Shown here: positions 46,782 through 52,789 of the stretch, one piece after another
How positions within the stretch are numbered: position 1 is the first letter of the stretch
How the letters are laid out: every line of letters begins with the position of its first letter
Source of the DNA: Hassallia byssoidea VB512170
GTDB lineage: Bacteria; Cyanobacteriota; Cyanobacteriia; Cyanobacteriales; Nostocaceae
Direction: 5' to 3'
DNA: 52,789 nt
NCBI RefSeq assembly: GCF_000817785.2
Contig: NZ_JTCM02000044.1
Location: 1-52,789 of the forward strand
Program-made: the position numbers and the translations under genes
The notes under the pieces: model-generated
Told to the model about the DNA's origin: nothing
The model's input: only the letters and a program-made list of their open reading frames with translations
Database searches by the model: none

Positions 46782-46867
46782 TCAACAGTCAAGAGTCAAC
46801 AGTCAACAGTCAAGAGTCAAAATATTATGACCAATGACCAATGACCAATGACCAATGACCAATGACC
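46778..46867. repeat. GTCAACA and TGACCAA heptamer arrays
   Basis: About six GTCAACA/GTCAAGA units (46778-46820) then about six TGACCAA units (46827-46867). It separates two convergent genes. Confidence 0.85.
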
Positions 46868-46869
46868 AC

Positions 46870-47181
46870 TTACTCTGGATTTGAGTCTGTGTAACGATTG
46901 CGGATGCGTTCAGCTTCTGGACAATCTTCAGTCATAAGAGGTTCGACATTACCACGGGGCACTGAAGCTAATTTTTGCGTTACAGCGCCAATACTTTCAA
47001 GGCGAACCATCTCTTCCCAAGAACAAATTTCGTCCTCTTCTTCTGTTTCATAGCGTAGGGTGACTAAATCTCCCTCTATGTCGAGGATGCGGGCGCGTTC
47101 AATCCAGCGTTGCTGGTCCCGCAAGAATACACATACCTCCCGCCCGTCGCAACACAGTTGATAAATCTTGCGGTGTAGCAT
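46870..47181 (-). CDS. DUF6679 family protein
   Basis: A 103-residue conserved cyanobacterial protein. The start MLHRKIYQLCCDGREVCVFL with RDQQRWIERARILDIEGDLV and LRYETEEEDEICSWEEMVRL is a small beta-rich, acidic fold that could be an SH3-like barrel. C-terminal part GAVTQKLASVPRGNVEPLMT. No catalytic residues or signals are seen, and the function is unknown. It converges with the MBL hydrolase across a heptamer array. Confidence 0.75.
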   Translation of the reverse strand: MLHRKIYQLCCDGREVCVFLRDQQRWIERARILDIEGDLVTLRYETEEEDEICSWEEMVRLESIGAVTQKLASVPRGNVEPLMTEDCPEAERIRNRYTDSNPE

Positions 47182-47930
47182 GTACTGCTTCTGCCTTTTT
47201 AAACGACGTAGTTAAACCTGTCAACATCTGGGTTTTATCCCAATATATAGTACCCTTAAGAAGCTAGTTTCACGGTTGGTGAACAAGTGCATATCTTGAT
47301 CCAAACCGTCATATTTGATGATTGGATCGCATACAGCTTGGTTACTCCACCACTTCAACGAAATCTCTTTGGGGGTAACATTAGAAATGGCTACTTATAT
47401 AGTAGAGACGTTAGATGCAACGTCTGTACATAATTCGGGAGTTGTCCTGACAAGCGTGAGTATTTTCTGGTGAATACTTCTACCATTATGTAATAAATAA
47501 TACTCCAAAACAAGTGGTAAGTGCGGTTGTTTAAGTTGCCTACTTGTAATCATTGGCATTTTTGGGAAGTCTTTACCCCTATGTATTTGATCTTAACTCA
47601 TTCTCCTGTCACCTTAATGGTTTTAAACAACAACACCCCAAAAGTTCTTTACTGCGTCTTTATCTTTTTCGGTGACACAAAGCAAGACAGTCACTAAAGA
47701 GGACAAGGGCGACGGGCGTGGGGGACAAGGGGACAAGGGCGACGGGCGTGGGAGACAAGGAGGACAAGGGGGACAAGGAGGACAAGGAGAATAATTCTTT
47801 CCACCTGTCTCCCCATCTCCCCATCTCAAGAACTCTCCCCATCTCCCCATCTCCCCATCTCAAGAACTCTCCCTTGTCTTCCCCCTCTCCCTTGTCTTCC
47901 CCATCCCCCCCTCAAGAAAGTCTTCTTCTG
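47182..47930. repeat. 749-base non-coding gap with several simple repeats
   Basis: No convincing gene. A palindrome AGACGTT (47406-47412)/AACGTCT (47419-47425) belongs to the GTAGAGACGT family. From 47700 to 47790, GACAAGG and GCGACGGGCGTGG units are repeated; from 47800 to 47905, complementary CCCCATCTC, CTCAAGAACTCT and CCTTGTC units follow. The two halves can pair as a very long imperfect hairpin. Apparent ORFs here are translated repeats. Confidence 0.7.
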
Positions 47931-48149
47931 TCAGCTTCGTTTGTATTGTGTGGGAAATTTCATTAATAAACTTGAGGAGGATGCCTCTCGTTTAATTTGA
48001 CCGGCGCGAACTGCTTCATCTAGTGCTGCCAAAGCTGCTAAATCCTTTGAATCATAGCTTTTGGTAGCCAAAACTTGATGAAGTAGACCCTCGGATTCAA
48101 CACTAAGACATCCAGTTTGGAAAGCAGATTCAATGAGTGCGCGAATCAT
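47931..48149 (-). CDS. 72-residue conserved-looking protein of unknown function
   Basis: MIRALIESAFQTGCLSVESE, then LHQVLATKSYDSKDLAALAA, with a helical, soluble character and a C-terminal Ser-rich tail (KREASSSSLLMKF). Small proteins of this kind are widespread in cyanobacteria, but I cannot assign a function. The start at 48149 follows TTAAAAT-type sequence without a strong Shine-Dalgarno. A CRP-like palindrome lies 109 bases upstream. Confidence 0.6.
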   Translation of the reverse strand: MIRALIESAFQTGCLSVESEGLLHQVLATKSYDSKDLAALAALDEAVRAGQIKREASSSSLLMKFPTQYKRS

Positions 48150-48257
48150 TTTAATTAGGGCATAGTTAGCAATGTGTTAAATACAGTTTGCAACATTTCC
48201 CTAGTCTGCGAGTTGATATCAAACAGTATTTAGTAGTGATTATAATTATACCATTGA

Positions 48258-48273
48258 TGTGATTTTAATCACA
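48258..48273. promoter_or_regulatory. CRP-type operator TGTGA-N6-TCACA
   Basis: TGTGATTTTAATCACA matches the TGTGA-N6-TCACA consensus for cAMP receptor proteins such as SyCRP1 at all ten conserved positions. It lies in the 291-base gap upstream of the 72-residue gene (48149) and beyond the stop of the NIF3 gene, so the small gene is the likely target. Confidence 0.5.
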
Positions 48274-48440
48274 GGCGGTCAAAGAAGTAAACTTATGGCT
48301 ACACCTATCAATAAAGCATAACGAGCCAAATTTATCCTTTATTACACCCAATTAATGCTTAGGTTAAAAGTTTAAAAACATACAAAAAATTTTTAATGTA
48401 ACGTAGTATAATTATATACTATTACAATATTTACATTTGA

Positions 48441-49229
48441 TTAAAGAAAAAACTGACGGAAATCCTCATCCTTTTGACTCAACTGTACCCAGTCGAGGTT
48501 TAAAGCTTGGAATTTTTGCACCAGGCGATCGCACGCGGGGCGTTCGGTAGCGTAATGTCCGGCATCAATTAAAATAAGATTGCGATCGCGGCTTTCTTGA
48601 AATTGATGGAACTTACAGTCAGAAGTCAGATAAGCTTGGGCATCAGTTTTGACGACGGCTGAGATATAACTTGCTCCCGAACCACCTAAAACAGCAACTC
48701 GCGAAATTATCTGCTGTAAATCAGCCGTGGGGGAAAAAATCACCTTTGGCGGAGCGAGTCGGGTTTGAATTGTCGCCAGTAAATCCTGTAAGCTCAGAGA
48801 TGGATTTAAAACACCAACGCGCCCATATCCTAAATTAGCTTGTGTGGGTACTATCGGGGTGACTTCTTGAAGTTGTAAAATTTGAGCTAAAACATCAGCA
48901 GTGCCATCATCAACTTGGTCAAAGTTGGTGTGAGCGCTGTAAATGCCGATATTGTGGGTAAAAGCTAACCGCACCATTTCAGCGATCGCTTCACCGGTGC
49001 GTAAAGACTTCGGCGGATTAAAAATCAGCGGATGGTGAGCAAAAATGAGATTAGCGCGAAAGGCGATCGCTTCCTCCATCACCGCTAAAGTAGGTGTCAA
49101 ACAAACCAACACCCGTGCATTTTTCTGCAAAACTCCTGGTTCAATTTGCCACCCGCAATTATCCCAGCTTTCACACCAAGCAGGATTTGCCCATTCTTCA
49201 AACCAAGTAATTAAATCAGCAATTTTCAT
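48441..49229 (-). CDS. NIF3-family (Nif3-like dinuclear metal centre) protein
   Basis: A 262-residue member of the NIF3/GTP cyclohydrolase I type 2-like family, which forms hexamers with a two-metal site. Metal-binding features: WDNCGWQIEPG, FAHHPLIFNPPKSLRTG with adjacent histidines, IGIYSAHTNFDQVDDG, VAVLGGSGASYISAV and LILIDAGHYATERP. Cellular role remains unclear in the whole family. No signal peptide; ATG at 49229. Confidence 0.93.
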   Translation of the reverse strand: MKIADLITWFEEWANPAWCESWDNCGWQIEPGVLQKNARVLVCLTPTLAVMEEAIAFRANLIFAHHPLIFNPPKSLRTGEAIAEMVRLAFTHNIGIYSAHTNFDQVDDGTADVLAQILQLQEVTPIVPTQANLGYGRVGVLNPSLSLQDLLATIQTRLAPPKVIFSPTADLQQIISRVAVLGGSGASYISAVVKTDAQAYLTSDCKFHQFQESRDRNLILIDAGHYATERPACDRLVQKFQALNLDWVQLSQKDEDFRQFFL

Positions 49230-49273
49230 AAAGTAGCGGCGGGGTTTCCCCGTCCGTAGGCTAAGTACAGTGC

Positions 49274-49306
49274 GGAGGCAGGGGGCAGGAGGCAGGAGGC
49301 AGGAGG
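49274..49306. repeat. GGCAGGA tandem repeat, left flank of four-helix-bundle gene
   Basis: Four to five GGCAGGA heptamers. The complementary CCTCCTG series at 49746-49777 lies on the other side of the gene, so the two form inverted flanks. Confidence 0.75.
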
Positions 49307-49311
49307 GGAAA

Positions 49312-49662
49312 TTAAGACTTTAACTTTTGAATAGTAGAGACTAAAATTCCTTGCATCCTATCTACTTCTTCTAAAACTGGGTTAAATAACTCAGAAGTAG
49401 CTAATTTTACCTTGTTAGCTATAATTAGCTGCGTATCTAGTTCTCTAAGAGAGCCTAATGCTATGTGAAGAAACTGAATGTACTCATTTTGAGTTCTTCT
49501 TCCGTAACCCTCGGCAATGTTAGACGGGACGGAGACAGAAGCCCTTCTAATCTGGCTTGTTAGTCCATATAATTCCGATTTGGGGAATTTTTCGGTTAAT
49601 TGATAACAGTTGATAGAAAGTTGAATTCCACGCTTCCAAATAAATTGGTCTCTATAACTCAT
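49312..49662 (-). CDS. four-helix-bundle (S23/IVP-like) protein
   Basis: A 116-residue protein with the typical pattern: WKRGIQLSINCYQLTEKFPK, YGLTSQIRRASVSVPSNIAE, then GYGRRTQNEYIQFLHIALGS and LRELDTQLIIANKV. These are the 23S rRNA intervening-sequence protein family, which also occurs as free-standing genes and as accessory proteins of diversity-generating retroelements. Neither an rRNA gene nor a reverse transcriptase is present here. The gene is bordered on both sides by inverted GGCAGGA arrays, so it may have been inserted as a unit. Confidence 0.9.
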   Translation of the reverse strand: MSYRDQFIWKRGIQLSINCYQLTEKFPKSELYGLTSQIRRASVSVPSNIAEGYGRRTQNEYIQFLHIALGSLRELDTQLIIANKVKLATSELFNPVLEEVDRMQGILVSTIQKLKS

Positions 49663-49745
49663 AAATAGAAGTTTGAAGGCAGAAGTTTGATGTTAAAGCT
49701 TATTATATAATTTTTAATCCTTTTCCCTCCTTCTCTCTTTTATTT

Positions 49746-49777
49746 CCTCCTGCCTCCTGCCCTCTGCCTCCTGCCTC
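49746..49777. repeat. CCTCCTG tandem repeat, right flank of four-helix-bundle gene
   Basis: CCTCCTGCCTCCTGCC and CTCTGCCTCCTGCCTC; complementary to 49274-49306. Confidence 0.75.
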
Positions 49778-49835
49778 TTCTACCTATCTCTGTAAGTTTG
49801 CGATAATATGGCGCTAACCTGAGAAATTTAGATTT

Positions 49836-50528
49836 ATGACCCAGGATTTTGCCTTTTTCAAGCGGATATACAATGCTTTTGACCCATCTCGCCCCTTACC
49901 CGCAGGAGATCCCGCTTACGTTGATTGTACAAAAGTGCGGGGAGATGGTGACATATTACTAGAAGTAGGTAATGAGATTTTGTTGTCAAACAGAATGACC
50001 TCTCAACTGTATGCAGGTCATCGCGGTGCTGGAAAATCTACAGAATTACTGCGTCTTCAGCAACATTTAGATCAGCAAGGTTGCTTTGTTGTTTATTTTC
50101 CCGCCGATGAACAAGATATCGATCCACAAGATGCCCAATATACTGATATTCTTTTAGCTTGTACCCGCCACTTATTAGAAAGATTAAAAGGTAGCACTAA
50201 TTCAGCTAGTTTGTTGAACTGGTTAAAGGACCGTTGGCAAGATTTAAAAGATTTAGCATTAACTGAAGTCTCTTTAAAAGATTTAAGTATAGAAGCGCAA
50301 ATTTCCCAATTCGCCAAATTAACAGCAAATTTGCGAGCATAACCTACTCTACGCCAAAAAATTCGGGAGCGTGTCAATCCCCATACAGTTACTTTGATTA
50401 CAGCTTTAAATGAGTTTATTCAAGATGCCAAAAAGCACTTACCTTCAGGATATTCTCAACTTGTATTAATTGCTGATAACTTAGACCGGATTGTACCTAT
50501 CTCTCAAGAAGATGGACGCACCGGCTGA
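49836..50528 (+). pseudogene. P-loop ATPase interrupted by a stop codon and truncated
   Basis: Begins MTQDFAFFKRIYNAFDPSRP and contains the Walker A motif GHRGAGKSTELLRL. A TAA at 50340-50342 interrupts the frame, after which the same frame continues with PTLRQKIRERVNPHTVTLIT and a Walker B-like LVLIADNLDRIVPIS, then ends at a TGA (50526-50528) shortly after EDGR. So the gene is broken between Walker A and Walker B and lacks its C-terminal half. Related intact cyanobacterial ATPases are several hundred residues long; that length is from memory. Confidence 0.8.
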
Positions 50529-51087
50529 GGGTGAGCAGTTAATTACTAAAGTAAAAGAAAATATTACCAATAAAAATATCGAAGTTCTACGGCTAGAGCA
50601 AGCCGTCACTAATTTATATGAAAAAATTGATAAATTAAATAAAAAAAAAGAGATAAATATTTTATTTATTACAGGATTAGAGCATTCATTTTATGAATAT
50701 GAAGAATGCAAAAGCTTAACAGGTTGGAATAGCATAGATAGATATTCATATAGTTGGAAGGGTGTACCACCTGTTTTAATTAACCTTAATCAACAGCGAG
50801 AACGGTTTAAAGATAACTTTAATATCTGTTTTGTATTTTTGCTACCGATATTTGCAATTAAATATTTTATTCAACGTGCGCCAGATTTTTTTTATTGGCG
50901 TTCTGGGTTATTTGAATTTCCTATAGATTCAGAAAGTTTAGCACAAGAGTCATCACGCATAATGCAGGAGGGAGGTTATGAAAAATATCTCACTCTCACA
51001 CCAGAAGAAAGAACTAAAGAAATTCTAGCAATTCAACAATATTGCATTCAATTTTTCATCCAGAAATGTGGACAACCAATTCTCTAG
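50512..51087 (+). pseudogene. fragment of a second, different gene fused after the ATPase relic
   Basis: A 191-codon frame, +1 relative to the ATPase relic, from an ATG at 50512 (MDAPAEGEQLITKVKENITN). It contains EQAVTNLYEKIDKLNKKKEI, FITGLEHSFYEYEECKSLTG and FLLPIFAIKYFIQRAPDFFYW, which resemble the N-terminal part of larger cyanobacterial TPR/AAA-like proteins. Its end overlaps the 3' end of yjbQ by 32 bases and no TPR region follows. I read it as the remains of a downstream partner gene joined by deletion. Expression as a small protein cannot be excluded. Confidence 0.55.
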
Positions 51088-51466
51088 TATGACTGCGTTG
51101 CCGATGTTCCCAAATGTAAATTCCCTGCCAAGTTCCCAGCACTAAATGACCTCGATTGATGGGGATGTGTTCTGAGGTATGAGTCAAGGCAGTGCGGATG
51201 TGTGCCGGCATATCATCGGGACCTTCAGCATCGTGGATGTACTTAGCTGATTCGGGCACGATTTTTGCCATAAAATTAGCTAGATCCAAAAGCACATCTG
51301 GATCGGCATTTTCTTGAATTAGTAAACTAGCTGATGTGTGGCGTAAAAATAGCGTACAAAGCCCGATTTCCACACTTGATTCTGCAACTATAGCCTCAAT
51401 CTTTGGCGTTATATTATACAAAGATTTGCCAGTGGTGGGAATTCTCAGTAATTTTTGGTAATGCAT
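51056..51466 (-). CDS. YjbQ-family (UPF0047) protein
   Basis: A 136-residue protein of the secondary thiamine-phosphate synthase/YjbQ family. Conserved: GLCTLFLRHTSASLLIQENA, FVPESA-like IVPESAKYIHDAEGPDDMPA, HIRTALTHTSEHIPI, and GTWQGIYIWEHRQRSHTREL near the end. Some members can complement loss of thiamine-phosphate synthase, but the true role is debated. The protein is complete even though the opposite-strand relic overlaps its last codons. Confidence 0.93.
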   Translation of the reverse strand: MHYQKLLRIPTTGKSLYNITPKIEAIVAESSVEIGLCTLFLRHTSASLLIQENADPDVLLDLANFMAKIVPESAKYIHDAEGPDDMPAHIRTALTHTSEHIPINRGHLVLGTWQGIYIWEHRQRSHTRELVVHISG

Positions 51467-51470
51467 AAAA

Positions 51471-51529
51471 TTGTTAGTGGTTAGTAGTTAGTGATTAGTG
51501 GTTAGTTGATAGTCGATAGTCGTTAGTTG
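51471..51529. repeat. TTAGTGG/TAGTTAG-type heptamer array
   Basis: Degenerate TTAGTGGT, TTAGTGA and GATAGTC units between yjbQ and the glycosyltransferase-like gene. Same type as at 15547. Confidence 0.65.
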
Positions 51530-52620
51530 TTCAGTTTTTCAGCTTTCTGTAAGTATTCGATAACGGCTTTAGCTATAGCTTCATTGCCATCTTTAGGAAC
51601 AGGTTGAGATAGCTTTGGTTGCTGGGGTGGCTGATTGAGAAAGTCCCAATTACTTGCAAAAAATTCTCTAGGAGTAAGGATTTGATGCTGATTGTAATTA
51701 GTAATACCTTCTAACAAAAAAGCAGCTTCGGCAAAGTTATCACGAGTTACTGAAACAATGGGCACTCCTAATCGTGTGGCTTCAGCAAAAGTACCGAAAC
51801 CAGGTTTAGAAACAACTCGTCCACAAATCGGCATAAAATCTACAGGTCGATATGCTTTATCAGTTATTTTCACAAAATTAGGTAAATCCGGGACAGATTT
51901 ATCAAAGACGATAAATTGCCAATCTGGAAATTGTCGCAGATTTTCGTAAGGAATTTGCTGCAAACCCAAGCCACCAAAAGTGAGTAAAATAGTTTTTTCT
52001 CTTGGGGCAGTTATTCCCCAAGTAGATCGTAATTCATCTGCCGGATAATGAGGAGAACCACCGGTTAAGCCGACATCTGTGATGTTTGGGAAAGCTTGCA
52101 TCGGTTCGTGGAAGAAAAGACGAAACAAGCGATCGCACTTGGAATAACATTCACTAATCCAATCAGCAATTTCTTCAAACTCACCTCCCCAACTTCGGTA
52201 GATAAAGTCCCAGCCAAAGTTACTCATCATCCAACAAGGAATATTAGCTGCTTTGCCAATCAACGAAGCAAGAAAGGGAATATCTGCCAAAATTAGATTA
52301 ACGCGATTTTGGCGAATAAAGTTGACTTCAGAGGCAATCAACGAATTCTGATTTTTCTTAATTTCCAGCAACTTTTCCAAAGTGGCTGCTTTATCCATTG
52401 TCAAGCTGTCTGCTTGCACAACACCCAAATCAAATGCGCGGGGACGATGAATAAAATCTCCTTCTATATAGCATTCTAGCAACCACCGTGGGGCAGTCGT
52501 CACCATAATTAACAGAACTTCTGGACATAACTTTTGAATTGTTGCCGCTACAGATGCAGTGCGAGTAGCATGACCAAAGCCATGATTAGTGATAGCAATG
52601 TATAAAATTGGACGTTCCAT
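51523..52620 (-). CDS. glycosyltransferase-like protein (MurG/UGT fold, nucleotide-sugar-dependent)
   Basis: About 365 residues from MERPILYIAITNHGFGHATR at 52620; the in-frame extension to 52737 is translated heptamer repeat (PTPHSPLPTPQSQ) and is excluded. GT-B features: the N-terminal GFGHATRTASVAATIQKL typical of MurG-like glycosyltransferases, ILADIPFLASLIGKAANIP in the first Rossmann domain, TILLTFGGLGLQQIPYENL at the start of the second, and VVSKPGFGTFAEATRLGVPI, the nucleotide-sugar binding loop. Similar sequence occurs fused to galactokinase-like domains in L-arabinokinases. Donor and acceptor are unknown. Confidence 0.85.
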   Translation of the reverse strand: MERPILYIAITNHGFGHATRTASVAATIQKLCPEVLLIMVTTAPRWLLECYIEGDFIHRPRAFDLGVVQADSLTMDKAATLEKLLEIKKNQNSLIASEVNFIRQNRVNLILADIPFLASLIGKAANIPCWMMSNFGWDFIYRSWGGEFEEIADWISECYSKCDRLFRLFFHEPMQAFPNITDVGLTGGSPHYPADELRSTWGITAPREKTILLTFGGLGLQQIPYENLRQFPDWQFIVFDKSVPDLPNFVKITDKAYRPVDFMPICGRVVSKPGFGTFAEATRLGVPIVSVTRDNFAEAAFLLEGITNYNQHQILTPREFFASNWDFLNQPPQQPKLSQPVPKDGNEAIAKAVIEYLQKAEKLNN

Positions 52621-52627
52621 TTGGGAT

Positions 52628-52685
52628 TGGGGAGTGGGGAGTGGGGAGTGGGGAGTGGGAATTGGTAATTGGTAATAGGTAATTG
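52628..52685. repeat. GGGGAGT and GGTAATT heptamer array
   Basis: Four GGGGAGT units followed by GGTAATT units, directly upstream of the glycosyltransferase-like start. The remaining bases to 52789 show no gene. Confidence 0.8.
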
Positions 52686-52789
52686 GGCTTTTCCCTTGGA
52701 CTGAACCCGGACAAAAATGGACAGGCTTCTCCTTCACCAGACGCGAAGCGCGAACATCCTTTGTGACTCGCTATCGTGTTGAGGATCTT

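Noticed and set aside
47623-47966. Several Pro/Ser/Cys-rich ORFs on both strands
   Set aside because: They are translations of the GACAAGG/CCTTGTC simple repeats, not genes.
49312-49662. Part of a diversity-generating retroelement
   Set aside because: The four-helix-bundle protein could be an Avd, but no reverse transcriptase or template repeat was found nearby.
52621-52737. N-terminal extension of the right-hand glycosyltransferase
   Set aside because: It is a translated heptamer repeat; the ATG at 52620 gives the normal family N-terminus.

Overview
The window is chromosomal DNA from a scytonemin-producing, probably filamentous cyanobacterium (Nostocales-like). The evidence is the very frequent HIP1 octamer GCGATCGC, many short tandemly repeated heptamers of the Nostoc type in intergenic gaps, PEP-CTERM proteins, DUF4058/Uma2/DUF3082 families, and above all a complete scytonemin core (scyABCDEF) with its divergent two-component regulator.

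Positions 95-18689 (minus strand, transcribed right to left) form one long co-directional run: scyA-scyB-scyC-scyD-scyE-scyF-eboA-eboB-eboC-glycosyltransferase-tyrA-dsbA-eboD-eboE-eboF. ScyB should deaminate tryptophan to indole-3-pyruvate. ScyA should couple that to p-hydroxyphenylpyruvate, and ScyC should cyclise the product. TyrA would feed the tyrosine-derived branch. The Ebo proteins are known to be needed to move the monomer to the periplasm, where the exported ScyE/ScyF and a DsbA-like oxidoreductase would act late. In Nostoc punctiforme the ebo genes lie elsewhere on the chromosome. Here they are merged with the scy genes but split into eboABC and eboDEF by the glycosyltransferase-tyrA-dsbA block. 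No trp/aro genes are visible; the window ends 94 bases beyond eboF. Nearly every gap inside the run carries a hairpin or simple repeat.

Positions 18690-22576: an 874-base divergent control region, then a PAS histidine kinase and a receiver-AraC response regulator (plus strand), equivalent to the regulator pair beside scytonemin operons elsewhere.

Positions 22585-31016: housekeeping and accessory genes: a DUF3082 membrane protein, a DUF4058 protein, ispE, rsmA, a Uma2 nuclease-fold protein, a large multi-PAS histidine kinase and a GerMN lipoprotein.

Positions 31121-44409: a tandem array of three large secreted two-partner-secretion (filamentous haemagglutinin N-domain) proteins, all minus strand, with related spacers. 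A short internally deleted relic of the middle copy lies to the left. No TpsB transporter is in the window. A small secreted protein of unknown function sits between relic and array.

Positions 44781-52620: a 40-residue membrane peptide, a beta-CASP/MBL hydrolase, a DUF6679 protein, a small unknown protein with a CRP-like operator upstream, a NIF3-family protein, a four-helix-bundle (S23-like) gene flanked by inverted repeats, a decayed P-loop ATPase joined to a fragment of a second gene, a YjbQ protein and a glycosyltransferase-like protein. No rRNA, tRNA, CRISPR array or intact insertion sequence was found.
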